In this document: positions 15,466 through 23,454 of the stretch, piece by piece | How the letters are laid out: each line of letters begins with the position of its first letter | How positions within the stretch are numbered: the stretch's first letter is position 1 | Source: JALJPB01 sp963933115 | Lineage (GTDB): Bacteria; Pseudomonadota; Gammaproteobacteria; Enterobacterales; Alteromonadaceae | Assembly: GCA_963933115.1 (NCBI GenBank) | Contig: CAWVSL010000031.1 | Coordinates: 1 to 34,265, forward strand | Direction: 5' to 3' | Length of the DNA: 34,265 nucleotides | Made by a program: the position numbers and the translations under genes | Notes under the pieces: generated by a model | Databases searched by the model: none | The model's input: only the letters and a program-made list of their open reading frames with translations | Told to the model about the DNA's origin: nothing

Positions 15466-16023
15466 ATGATATTACCAAATTCCCCTTTAGTTGAATCCTT
15501 ATGGATATTCGCTAATAATTTTGTCGATTTACATGAAAAAAGTACTGGAGGCTTGCCCATAATAGAAAAAGATGATGATTGGCCCTCTGCTTGTCAGCAA
15601 GATGACTATGATGAGAATAATATTCACTGGCGCCCAGTTATAAGCGAGATAGCTTTATCTTTTGAAAATATTGAGAGTGCTCTAGAGATTTCTTTACATC
15701 CCGATATAAAAACTTATTTTTCAACTTTTTTTAGCGAATCTATAAATGCAACATGTGAAGATGGAGAGCTATCTTTATTATTTGCCTGGAACAATAAAGA
15801 CTTCTATCGATTGCAAGAGAATATTATTGGCCATATTTTGATGAAAAAACGGTTAAAACAAGAAAACACCATCTTTTTTGGGGTAACTAACGAAGATGAT
15901 ATGATTTTGTCAATTAATAATGAAACGGGTGCTGTTTGGGTGGAAAGGGTAGGCTGTAAGGCACACAAAAAACTGGCTGACTCATTAAATGATTTTATCC
16001 GTCAATTAACACCGGCATTATAA
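15466..16023 (+). CDS. syd: SecY-interacting protein Syd
   Basis: A 185-residue acidic protein collinear with E. coli Syd (181 residues), a peripheral inner-membrane protein that binds SecY and is thought to monitor assembly of the SecYEG translocon. Matching segments are IHWRPV (about 52-57), the SFENIESALEISLHPDIKTY region, FYRLQENIIGHILMKKRLK and the closing LADSLNDFIRQLTPAL. The start could be ATG 15466 or the TTG three bases earlier; AAAGGA (15448-15453) is 12 and 9 bases away respectively, so the TTG cannot be excluded. It is divergent from queF and converges on a small KfrA-like gene. Confidence 0.92.
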   Translation: MILPNSPLVESLWIFANNFVDLHEKSTGGLPIIEKDDDWPSACQQDDYDENNIHWRPVISEIALSFENIESALEISLHPDIKTYFSTFFSESINATCEDGELSLLFAWNNKDFYRLQENIIGHILMKKRLKQENTIFFGVTNEDDMILSINNETGAVWVERVGCKAHKKLADSLNDFIRQLTPAL

Positions 16024-16064
16024 GTTTACTAAAAATTTATTAACGCATGTCAATGCGATAGTGG

Positions 16065-16388
16065 TTAACACGCCTTGATATGTTTTTTTATTTTAGCTAT
16101 TTCTAATTTCAGTTCTTGAATTTCTTTTTTAAATGGTTTTAATGCCTTTTCAATTGCCAAGTTGAACGCCTGAACATTTTCTTCAGTTTCTTTTTTCTTT
16201 ATTGCTATTGGTTTTTCATACTTTAACGAAATAAAGTCAGGGTCATGTTGCCAAGTTTTTAAGGTTGAGATAATTACAGGTAATGGCACGCTTGTTGATA
16301 ATTTTGTTTTAATAAGTGCAATACTTGGTTTTTTACCTTTATTCGCAAGTTGATTAGCAATAATTAATATTTCATCAGACATGGACAT
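16065..16388 (-). CDS. Small KfrA N-terminal-like putative DNA-binding protein
   Basis: A 107-residue protein. The first 60 residues (ANQLANKGKKPSIALIKTKL followed by SVPLPVIISTLKTWQ) follow the pattern of the KfrA N-terminal helix-turn-helix domain: a short helix, G-x-x-PS, a recognition helix and an L-x-x-W end. A Lys-rich linker follows, then a charged helix likely to form a coiled coil (about 70-105: EKALKPFKKEIQELKLEIAK). This combination suggests a small dimeric DNA-binding protein; KfrA itself is a plasmid-borne repressor. The ATG at 16388 is preferred because AAAGG lies seven bases upstream; an in-frame ATG nine codons earlier has no such site. The assignment rests on pattern only. 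Confidence 0.55.
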   Translation of the reverse strand: MSMSDEILIIANQLANKGKKPSIALIKTKLSTSVPLPVIISTLKTWQHDPDFISLKYEKPIAIKKKETEENVQAFNLAIEKALKPFKKEIQELKLEIAKIKKHIKAC

Positions 16389-16777
16389 ATTTATACCTTT
16401 GTTAGTTAAATCCATTAGATTCTAGCTTTTTTTTTTACAACTTTAAATGTAATACTGTTCTGATTAGCAAAATAGAAAATTTATAATTAGTTGATCGAAC
16501 AGAGTTAATTAAATAAAAAAACATAAATAAAGATTTTAAAACATACAGTGACTCCAGTGAAGTGTTTACTCCAGTCACTGTATGTTTGCAGCTGGTTTAT
16601 GTGATTAGTTAATCTGTGTTTTTGGGGCAACAACCAGATATTTTAAGTTGCTTGGTAAGTCGGTAAGTTTTTTATTAAACAGAAATCTTTCTCATGAGAT
16701 TTGACCTATTTTTAAAAACGTTTTATCTTAGGCGACTATTCAACTTAATAATAAAGCATAGCTGTAAAGGAAAGCAG
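16389..16777. other. Divergent intergenic region containing a long hairpin
   Basis: Region between the divergent KfrA-like and acetyltransferase genes. Its main content is the 15-bp perfect hairpin at 16539-16587. An in-frame ATG at 16694 upstream of the acetyltransferase start adds 28 basic, hydrophobic residues but has no ribosome-binding site. Confidence 0.4.
16539..16587. repeat. 15-bp perfect inverted repeat with internal direct repeats
   Basis: AAACATACAGTGACT (16539-16553) pairs perfectly with AGTCACTGTATGTTT (16573-16587) across a 19-base loop. The 8-mer ACTCCAGT also occurs twice in direct orientation (16551-16558 and 16568-16575). On the minus strand the stem runs into TTTTAAAATCTTT, like a terminator, but no minus-strand gene lies just upstream of it. 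Confidence 0.7.
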
Positions 16778-17416
16778 ATGACAGATGTGGTAAATATAAA
16801 AGAAAACGTTGATATTAGAGCAACCTATTTGGCTGCGGAAGATCTTAAATTAGCCGCATCCTTATTGTATCAGGCTTATCATGATGACCCTATATTTTTA
16901 GAAATATTCAATAGCAAAAATGATGATTATGAGCAACGTTTAAGAGCGTCTATTAGAGAAGAATTAGGCGCGTTTTGGCAAGCAAAACAACCTATGGTAG
17001 GCTTATATTTAGGGGGGACGATGGTTGGCGTTGCCTGCTTAAATTGCCCTGACGATGGTTTAGGCTCTGAACGATTTTGGCATTGGCGATTAAAGATGTT
17101 ATTAAGTGCGGGTTATTTTAGTACCAAACAAATGATTGAAAAAGAAAAACTGGTATTGTCCGCCGTTCCGTTGAAAAAATTTCATATGTTATCTTTTATC
17201 GCAATCCACCCTTTACATCAGCATCATGGCTTTGGTCATTATCTTATGGCAGCAGTGAATACTGTTCTTGAAGAATATCCTGAAAGTGAGGGTGTTGCTG
17301 TTTATGCAACAACTGAAAAATACCGGGCGTTTTTTGGTGGTGGCGATTATAAAATTATAGAAGAAGTTAGTGTTGGTAATGTTTCTGGTGCATTAATGAT
17401 ACATTATCGAAAGTAG
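16778..17416 (+). CDS. GNAT-family N-acetyltransferase
   Basis: A 212-residue acetyl-CoA-dependent acetyltransferase. The start MTDVVNIKEN follows AAAGGA by about six bases and is preferred over an upstream ATG at 16694. The core shows beta-4 FHMLSFIAIHP, then motif A HQHHGFGHYLMAAV (variant of Q/R-x-x-G-x-G/A, here H-H-G-F-G), and motif B near GVAVYATTEKYRAFFGGGDY. A helical insertion precedes the core (FWHWRLKMLLSAGYFSTKQM), as in GNATs acting on small molecules. The substrate is unknown. Upstream lies the 15-bp hairpin; downstream is a clear terminator at 17468-17507, so it is a single-gene unit. Confidence 0.75.
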   Translation: MTDVVNIKENVDIRATYLAAEDLKLAASLLYQAYHDDPIFLEIFNSKNDDYEQRLRASIREELGAFWQAKQPMVGLYLGGTMVGVACLNCPDDGLGSERFWHWRLKMLLSAGYFSTKQMIEKEKLVLSAVPLKKFHMLSFIAIHPLHQHHGFGHYLMAAVNTVLEEYPESEGVAVYATTEKYRAFFGGGDYKIIEEVSVGNVSGALMIHYRK

Positions 17417-17467
17417 TAAAAATAACTGTTGAAGGTGATTTAACCGTAAAATTCATTTAGTAAAACG

Positions 17468-17507
17468 AAACCGCTAATTTTAATTGATGAGGCGGTTTTT
17501 TATTTTT
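17468..17507 (+). terminator. Rho-independent terminator after the GNAT gene
   Basis: AAACCGC (17468-17474) pairs with GCGGTTT (17492-17498) across a 17-base loop, followed by a T-rich run to about 17507. It lies about 50 bases after the acetyltransferase stop and separates that gene from the CsrB-like RNA. Confidence 0.75.
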
Positions 17508-17535
17508 AAGCTATCGGCAAATTTATAAGGCCTTA

Positions 17536-17552
17536 TGTGAGTTACATTCACA
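17536..17552. promoter_or_regulatory. Candidate GacA/UvrY-type box upstream of the CsrB-like RNA
   Basis: TGTGAG-TTACA-TTCACA is an imperfect 17-base dyad about 115-130 bases upstream of the predicted RNA start. GacA-family regulators (UvrY, VarA) bind dyads of the form TGTAAG-N6-CTTACA at that sort of distance upstream of csrB/rsm genes. The match is partial (spacer one base short, G for A), and the sequence also resembles a CRP half-site pair with a seven-base spacer. Confidence 0.35.
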
Positions 17553-17664
17553 ATCAAATTCTTTAATTTAATACTCTTCTTTAATTAATTCCTTTATTTA
17601 CAAATATTTTACAATATCAGGTTTTACCCTATGCATTTGTTTATAAATATAACTTACTATTATC

Positions 17665-17987
17665 CCTGTCAGGAAGACACTGAGAAGGAATCTCTGTTAG
17701 GAAAGCCCTAAGGAAGTAGCAAATAAATAGGATGTTTATTAAAGGAAGGTATAACAAGGATGTTAACCGGGCAAGGAAGATTATGGAGCAAGAAGCTAGG
17801 TGTCATGATGACCTTAACGGATAGCTTTTCACACGGTTGTGAATGCATCAATATGATGTACTCCCTAGGAAGGGATGAACACAAATAACAGGGAACACTA
17901 GGAATGGTTTTTTAAGGATGAAAAAGGGATGCTTTTACGTGCAGGATGCACAAAAAAATGCGGCTTATATAGCCGCATTTCCTCTTT
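17665..17987 (+). ncRNA. csrB: CsrB/RsmB-family regulatory RNA (CsrA-sequestering)
   Basis: These roughly 320 bases have no reading frame but carry 17 GGA motifs on the plus strand, mostly AGGA or GGGA, the signature recognised by CsrA. Many lie in loops of small perfect hairpins: GTC-AGGAA-GAC (17668-17678), GAGA-AGGAA-TCTC (17682-17694), AATAAA-TAGGATG-TTTATT (17722-17740), TAAC-AAGGAT-GTTA (17752-17765), a T5/A5 stem around AAGGATG (about 17910-17924) and GTGC-AGGAT-GCAC (17939-17951). The RNA would end at the terminator 17956-17987. Size, motif count and stem-loop layout match E. coli CsrB, which titrates CsrA to relieve its control of carbon storage, motility and biofilm genes. A TACTAT -10-like hexamer (17655-17660) suggests a start near 17665-17668. 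The 5' end is approximate. Confidence 0.85.
17956..17987. terminator. Bidirectional terminator shared by the CsrB-like RNA and the symporter gene
   Basis: AAATGCGGCT (17956-17965) and AGCCGCATTT (17971-17980) form a perfect 10-bp stem with loop TATAT. On the plus strand CCTCTTT follows, ending the CsrB-like RNA. On the minus strand the stem ends in seven T residues, terminating the symporter mRNA whose stop is about 55 bases upstream. Confidence 0.88.
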
Positions 17988-18033
17988 AATTAGTCATCGA
18001 CATTATTAATGCCATTTAAATAAGTGAAACAAC

Positions 18034-19374
18034 TTATTTACTATTTAAATGGTGAAAGTCAATATCCTCTATTTCTGAGCCGGCATTTTCATTGTTGAAG
18101 ACTTGCTCATCAAATTGATTCTCTGTTTTACCAATAATGATAGTTACCATGGAATCACCCGTTACGTTAACAGCACTTCTGGTCATATCAAGAAGACGGT
18201 CAACACCAATAATCAAACCAATCCCCTCAACAGGAAGGCCCACTTGATCAAGCACCATAGCTAACATGATTAAGCCAACGCCAGGAACCCCGGCTGTACC
18301 TATTGACGCCAGCGTAGCCGTAAGAATAACCATTAAATAATCGGACAACGTGAGGTCAACATTAAATACCTGAGCAATAAATACCGTAGCAACACCTTGC
18401 ATAATTGCGGTGCCATCCATATTTATGGTCGAGCCTAATGGCACTGTGAATGAAGCTATAGAGTTTTTAACCCCCATTTTTTTAGTGGCAGTTTCTAATG
18501 TTACCGGAATGGTGGCATTACTACTCGCCGTTGAAAAAGCAAAGAGCGCAGCGGCTTTAACTTTTTTAAAGAAAGTAATAGGGCTCAGGCCAGTCATTAA
18601 TTTTAACATTACTGGGTAAGTAATGAATGCATGAGTAAACAAAGCCGCTAGCACAACTAAAAAGTAGACAATCAAATTACCAAAAGTACTCCAAGCTAAA
18701 TCAGTGAATAATGTCGCCATTAAACAAAATACACCATAAGGAGCAAGGTTCATTAATATAGCAACCAAACGCATGATGATTACATTCATGTCTTCAAAAA
18801 CAGCAGCAACTCGCTGACCTGGTTTGCCAGCGAGTACAGTAGCAATACCAAATAATAATGCAAAGACAATAATTTGTAGCATATTACCTTCAGCAAAGGC
18901 AGCAAATGGGTTATTTGGAAACATCTGAATAAATACTTGGGCTAACGATGGCGCTTCTCTAGAAGCAAATGTAGTGCTGGCCGCCATATTTACCCCTTCA
19001 CCAGGGCTTATTAATAAAGCTAAAAACATTGCAAAGCTAATGGCGATTGCTGTGGTTATTAAATACAGTGCAATAGTTTTGCCACCTATACGACCTAGCT
19101 TTGTTGTGTCCTTTAATGAACAAGTTCCGCAGACTAGAGAAATAAATACTAATGGCACAACTAACATGCGCAAACTCGAGATAAATATTGCGCCACCAAT
19201 ATTAAATACACCATCAACAAGAAAATCTCTTAAGGATAAGTCGGCTATATATAGTGGGATAACAAAATCAGAACCGTTAGGCATTAACCATTGCAAAAAT
19301 TGGCCAATAAAAAAGCCAGCAGCCATACCTATGATGATTCGATTTGTTAAACTTAACGTTTGTGTTTTGCTCAT
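18034..19374 (-). CDS. Dicarboxylate/amino acid:cation symporter (DAACS, GltP/GltPh-like)
   Basis: A 446-residue inner-membrane transporter of the glutamate-transporter fold, using cation gradients to import glutamate, aspartate or C4-dicarboxylates. Signature elements are all present: hairpin HP1 with the serine-rich STASSNATIP (281-290), the TM7 NMDGTA cation site (318-323), hairpin HP2 around GVPGVGL (362-368), and TM8 with DMTRSAVNVTGD (396-407). There Asp396, Arg399, Asn403 and Asp407 correspond to GltPh Asp394, Arg397, Asn401 and Asp405. That Arg favours acidic amino acids. The C-terminal tail (415-446) is acidic. The ribosome-binding site is weak. Its mRNA shares a terminator with the convergent CsrB-like RNA. 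Confidence 0.88.
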   Translation of the reverse strand: MSKTQTLSLTNRIIIGMAAGFFIGQFLQWLMPNGSDFVIPLYIADLSLRDFLVDGVFNIGGAIFISSLRMLVVPLVFISLVCGTCSLKDTTKLGRIGGKTIALYLITTAIAISFAMFLALLISPGEGVNMAASTTFASREAPSLAQVFIQMFPNNPFAAFAEGNMLQIIVFALLFGIATVLAGKPGQRVAAVFEDMNVIIMRLVAILMNLAPYGVFCLMATLFTDLAWSTFGNLIVYFLVVLAALFTHAFITYPVMLKLMTGLSPITFFKKVKAAALFAFSTASSNATIPVTLETATKKMGVKNSIASFTVPLGSTINMDGTAIMQGVATVFIAQVFNVDLTLSDYLMVILTATLASIGTAGVPGVGLIMLAMVLDQVGLPVEGIGLIIGVDRLLDMTRSAVNVTGDSMVTIIIGKTENQFDEQVFNNENAGSEIEDIDFHHLNSK

Positions 19375-19721
19375 ATTTTATTCTTATATTTTAATATGGA
19401 GTTATTTTTTTTTGCATTAAAAAATAGGTTTTAATGCCCGAATGAATAATATTGATGATCTTAGTAAAAAAAACCAAATCAAATATTGCTAAAGCTACAA
19501 TCTTTCTTATTATCTATAGTAACCCGCTAGTTTTTAACTCAAATTGAGCAATTAAAAGCTTACAATTAAACCTGTAATATTTACCTGTTTATAGATTAAC
19601 AATAAATATAGTAATTATATACCACGCATAGTCGCTTTTTTATATTAGGTAGTGTTCTCAGTGTACCTTTTTAGTCAAGGAGTGGTCAGTTTAACAATAC
19701 AAATATCATGGAGATGCCTGT
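19375..19721. other. Divergent promoter region of symporter and Ig-like lipoprotein
   Basis: 347 bases between two divergently transcribed genes. GCATTAAAA (19414-19422) and TTTTAATGC (19429-19437) form a 9-bp inverted repeat with a six-base spacer, 40-63 bases upstream of the symporter start, placing it in the leader or operator. AT-rich otherwise, with no other gene. Confidence 0.4.
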
Positions 19722-21761
19722 ATGGAACTGCTTAGACATTTAAGTTTGACCCTGTTTTTAATCACGTTAGTTGCTTGTGGTGGTGGCAGTTTAGAAGGAG
19801 GGAGTGAACCTAGTGATGGAGTGAGTGCTCCTTCAAACATACTGACTATCTCTATTTCTGATACTAATGTTACCGAGCAAAACCCTGCGACAATAACGGT
19901 AACACTTAATAAGGACGGGGAGCCTGTAGCAGGAGAAGTCATTACTTTTACCGCATCCCTTGGTCACTTTTTACCTGAATCTGGTACAGCTCTTACTGGA
20001 ACTAATGGTGTTGCCACTATCGTCCTAAATTCAGGTGATATTAGTGGTGCGGGATTAGTCACAGCTAGTGTAAACCAGAGCCAAAAAGTCTCCATAGGTT
20101 TTAGCACTCAAGCTACTTCTTCAGTGATCTTATCACTTGGTTCTGCCGACGTTAGTCTAGCTGAAGTCTCTTCTGGTGGTACAAGTGTTATTTCCATTTC
20201 AATAATCGATGAACAAGGGGATTTATATACTGAGGCGGTGGAATTTAGTTTTACATCAATTTGTAGTCAGAAGGTAAATCCCACTGCAGTATTGAGTACT
20301 CCCTATACCACTTCAAACGGCATCGCAACGAGTACTTATTTAGCTCAAGGTTGTGTAGGGGATGATACAATTACCATTAATACAGTCGTCGCTGGTGTTA
20401 ATTTGTCAGCAACTACAACAGTTAATATTTTACCAGCGGATGCTGGAAGTATCATATATGTTTCTGCATTACCCGAAGCTATTTTCATTAAAGGTACAGG
20501 GGGTGATGAAAGTTCAACTATTGTATTTCGTGTTTTAGATGTCAACGGTAATCCCGTTGAAAATAAAGATGTTGAATTTGAATTGAGCACAACTGTGGGA
20601 GGCTTGACTCTTGACCCACTAATGGCAACAACAAATGCAATGGGTGAAGTGCAAACTGTTGTTAATTCTGGCACGGTTTCAACTAGTATAAAGGTTAAAG
20701 CAACTATTACTGGAACAGACCCTGTCATATCATCTTTGTCTAAACAATTAGTATTATCAACGGGTGTGCCTGATCAAGACAGTTTTGACTTATCTGCTAA
20801 TATTTTAAATCCAGAAGGCTGGAATATTTCGGGCTCTGAAGTTAGTGTAACAGCTAGGTTAGCAGATGCTTTTAATAATCCAGTTCCAGACGGCACTGCC
20901 GTAAGCTTCACAACTGAAGGAGGTTCAATTGATTCCTTCTGTACAACCTTAAATGGTAGTTGTTCTGTTATCTGGCGAAGTCAGCAGCCTCGTCCTGAAG
21001 GTCATGTTTTAGCTGACTTTAATAATATAGATAATGTTCCAGAAGTTTTTAATACAATGGGACAAAAATATGGTGGTAGAGCTACTATTTTAGCCACGGC
21101 AATTGGTGAAGAATCATTCCCTGACTCAAATGGTAATGGTCGATTTGATGCTAGTGAAGTTGAAGCTTTTAACGGTAATAATATCAGTGGATTACCTTAC
21201 GATCTAAAAGAAGCTTTTGTCGATCATAACGAAGATGTTTTTTATAACCCTGGTGAAAATTCGTCATTGGAGCAGTCTGGCGGAGATTTAGAAGAGTTTA
21301 CTGATTTTGATAATAATGGAGTTTTTGCACAAAACGATGGGTTATATAACGGTGTCTTGTGTTCTGAACCGGCTCATGCTAGATGTTCTGAAAATGACAA
21401 GTCAATAAATGTTAGAGCAGAATTGGTATTGATTATGTCGGGTTCTAATCCCAAATTTGAAAGTTTAACACCTACTATTGTCATTGTTGGTGAGAGCACA
21501 TCGACAGGAAGTGTAATAATTGCTGATCTTCATAACCAGCCAATGCCAGCAAGCAGTAAAGTTAGTTTTTTTGCATCAGTCGGTTCAATAGTGGGTGCAT
21601 CAAGTTTTACTTGGCCGAGTGATAATCATAATGGAGGAACGCAATTCTCAGTTGTGATTAAAGGAGAAACAACGCCTAAATCAGGAACTTTAACTGTTGA
21701 AGTAGAAACTCCTGCTGGTTTAATTACTTCTTTTAGCGTTAGTACTATTACTATCAATTAA
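19722..21761 (+). CDS. Large lipoprotein with bacterial Ig-like (Big_1-type) domains and acidic calcium-loop-like inserts
   Basis: A 679-residue surface lipoprotein. The signal ends in L-V-A-C with Cys19 lipidated, followed by a Gly/Ser-rich linker. The body is a string of beta-rich Ig-like repeats of the invasin/Big_1 type, recognisable by D-x-x-G-x-P-V, T-x-x-G-x-A and V-x-A-T/V patterns: about 40-130, 135-238, 242-345, 355-460 and 565-679. The fourth unit carries an insertion (about 465-545) with three Asp/Asn-rich loops: DSNGNGRFDASE (468-479), DHNEDVFYNPGE (501-512) and DFDNNGVFAQND (528-539), which look like EF-hand or dockerin-type calcium sites. GGAG eight bases before the ATG supports the start. 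A terminator follows directly. An adhesin or structural surface role is inferred; nothing indicates the ligand. Confidence 0.8.
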   Translation: MELLRHLSLTLFLITLVACGGGSLEGGSEPSDGVSAPSNILTISISDTNVTEQNPATITVTLNKDGEPVAGEVITFTASLGHFLPESGTALTGTNGVATIVLNSGDISGAGLVTASVNQSQKVSIGFSTQATSSVILSLGSADVSLAEVSSGGTSVISISIIDEQGDLYTEAVEFSFTSICSQKVNPTAVLSTPYTTSNGIATSTYLAQGCVGDDTITINTVVAGVNLSATTTVNILPADAGSIIYVSALPEAIFIKGTGGDESSTIVFRVLDVNGNPVENKDVEFELSTTVGGLTLDPLMATTNAMGEVQTVVNSGTVSTSIKVKATITGTDPVISSLSKQLVLSTGVPDQDSFDLSANILNPEGWNISGSEVSVTARLADAFNNPVPDGTAVSFTTEGGSIDSFCTTLNGSCSVIWRSQQPRPEGHVLADFNNIDNVPEVFNTMGQKYGGRATILATAIGEESFPDSNGNGRFDASEVEAFNGNNISGLPYDLKEAFVDHNEDVFYNPGENSSLEQSGGDLEEFTDFDNNGVFAQNDGLYNGVLCSEPAHARCSENDKSINVRAELVLIMSGSNPKFESLTPTIVIVGESTSTGSVIIADLHNQPMPASSKVSFFASVGSIVGASSFTWPSDNHNGGTQFSVVIKGETTPKSGTLTVEVETPAGLITSFSVSTITIN

Positions 21762-21778
21762 TAATAATAAAAATGATC

Positions 21779-21803
21779 AAAAAAGCTCTGTTAGAGCTTT
21801 TTT
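21779..21803. terminator. Bidirectional terminator between Ig-like lipoprotein and arginase-family gene
   Basis: AAAAAAGCTCT (21779-21789) and AGAGCTTTTTT (21793-21803) pair perfectly with loop GTT. The A-tract and T-tract make it work on both strands, serving the lipoprotein (ends 21761) and the converging minus-strand gene (ends 21835). Confidence 0.9.
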
Positions 21804-21834
21804 AATATACTTAATTTAAGATAATGAAGTATGT

Positions 21835-22941
21835 TTACTTATTCATTTCACCAATCAAAAATGCAGAGATTTCACCACCAACTTTCAACGTTCGTTCTTG
21901 ACTAATAATACCGAGTCCAGAGCTGTCAGTAAATGGGGCAATCTCCATCATATCTCCGCCAGTAATAGGATATTTAGCGGCTAATGCTCGTAATATACGC
22001 ATCGCTTCTTCTGGCATAATACCATCGGGTTCAGGCGTTCCTGTTGCTGAAGCGAAACTGTCATCAATACCATCGATATCAAAACTGACATAAAGCTCAT
22101 CTATATTTTCATCTTTTAATTGATCTAAAATATTATTGATGACGGCTTCAACGCCTTGCTCTTTAATTTCGTGAGCCCAATGTTGCCTTACGCCAAACGT
22201 TTTCTCCCAATGCGATTTAGGTTTACCACTTGAACGAATACCTACTTGAATTAAATGATGGGGTTGATGTAAGTCATCTAATATATGAGTACACCAAGAG
22301 CCAAAACATAAATCAATACCTAAACGTTCAACTAATAAGTCGGTGTGGGCATCAAAATGGATGATAGCGGCACGCCTTCCTTGCTTTTTCTTTGCTTGCA
22401 AATAAGCTTTAGTCAATGGGTAACTGACGCTATGATCGCCCCCTAAACCAAAAATACCTTTGTTAGGAAATGTTTGATAAAAATCATGTAAGACATCTTC
22501 GGTGATGGTCAATGGACTCACAGCAAATTCACTGTTTTCATCTTGGTACAAGGCTTTACGGCAATTTGATAGTGTTGCGTCATTTAAATACTTATCAGCA
22601 AGCAGATGAGGAATGACTCTAACATCACCGATATCAAAAGCAGTAAGTTCAGGGTATTGCTCTAATAGGGTTGAGCGGATAAATAAAGGGCCCCAATTTG
22701 CACCTCGTAAAATACCACCACCACAATCTGAGGCCACACCTAAAATAACCGCCTTAGAGCTATTAGGTAGGTCATTTAACGATTGTTTCCATAAGCTATC
22801 AATATTGCTGCTTTGTCCAAAAATAGACTGGTGAAGACGCTCTTTGCGCTCTTTTGCGGTATTAACGGTAAAAACACCATTGCCAGGAGGACATAAACAG
22901 TTTTCTAATTTATTTTGTAACTTTGACCATGAAGTGTCCAT
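21835..22941 (-). CDS. Arginase/agmatinase-family Mn-dependent ureohydrolase
   Basis: A 368-residue member of the arginase/agmatinase/formimidoylglutamase family. All six metal ligands are present: His170 in GLGGDHS, Asp197, His199 and Asp201 in HFDAHTD, and Asp288 and Asp290 in SFDIDGIDD. The chain has an unusually long N-terminal region (about 65 residues before the alpha/beta fold). Members hydrolyse guanidino or formimino groups (arginine, agmatine, guanidinobutyrate, formiminoglutamate). The substrate loop (ERLGIDLCFGSWCTHIL, 205-221) lacks features that would let me choose one. No hut, arg or spe genes lie nearby, so context does not help. It is a single-gene unit with a shared terminator downstream. 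Confidence 0.85.
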   Translation of the reverse strand: MDTSWSKLQNKLENCLCPPGNGVFTVNTAKERKERLHQSIFGQSSNIDSLWKQSLNDLPNSSKAVILGVASDCGGGILRGANWGPLFIRSTLLEQYPELTAFDIGDVRVIPHLLADKYLNDATLSNCRKALYQDENSEFAVSPLTITEDVLHDFYQTFPNKGIFGLGGDHSVSYPLTKAYLQAKKKQGRRAAIIHFDAHTDLLVERLGIDLCFGSWCTHILDDLHQPHHLIQVGIRSSGKPKSHWEKTFGVRQHWAHEIKEQGVEAVINNILDQLKDENIDELYVSFDIDGIDDSFASATGTPEPDGIMPEEAMRILRALAAKYPITGGDMMEIAPFTDSSGLGIISQERTLKVGGEISAFLIGEMNK

Positions 22942-23454
22942 AAATAATCTCTTCTTATTTGTTTATTTATTGGTTTGTTGTAATTAAGCTATTTTAATGT
23001 GTTTATTTTTAAATAATATTAACTGCGACTTTTTGAATTTGTTGGTTTTTTGAATAAGGCATGCTAATTTGATTTATACATTGAAAAAGCTTGTAAAAGT
23101 GTTTATCGATTCATATATATCTGAGGTAGCATTAATTTATTGTGATTCTTCTCTTATGTTTTCTTGCAAAGTCTATTATGATTGCGCCAGAAAACGGGTT
23201 TATTATAGCGAAAAGAGCCAATTAGGTGAATCCCGTAATATGAATATAAAAATAATTACTTGTTACTTTGCATATTTATCGATATATCTACTAATAGTTA
23301 TTCATCGATTTTTATTAAAAAGAAATTTTCCTTTATAAGTAAACGCTGATAGTTAAAGAATGCTCGCTGCTTCGCTTTGTTTTACTTGTAAATTTAACTT
23401 ATGAATAAATAGATGAAAAATAATTTATCTATTTTCTAGGAAACTAATATATAT
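22942..23454. other. Upstream region of topA, no convincing gene
   Basis: 513 bases between the divergent arginase-family gene and topA. An 89-codon frame beginning with TTG (23069-23338) is open but has no convincing ribosome-binding site and an erratic composition, so it is not called. AAATAGAT (23407-23414) and ATCTATTT (23427-23434) form an 8-bp inverted repeat in the topA leader, 20-47 bases before the start. Promoters were not resolved. Confidence 0.4.

Noticed and set aside
17536..17552. CRP binding site
   Set aside because: TGTGA and TCACA are seven bases apart instead of six; listed instead as a weak GacA/UvrY-type candidate because of its position.
19722..21761. Possible minus-strand genes inside the Ig-like lipoprotein (e.g. 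20345-20728)
   Set aside because: They mirror the Thr/Ser/Val repeats of the plus-strand gene and have no start signals; shadow frames.
23069..23338. An 89-codon plus-strand frame upstream of topA (TTG start)
   Set aside because: No convincing ribosome-binding site, odd mixed composition, TTG start only, and it lies in a long promoter region; more likely chance in AT-rich DNA.
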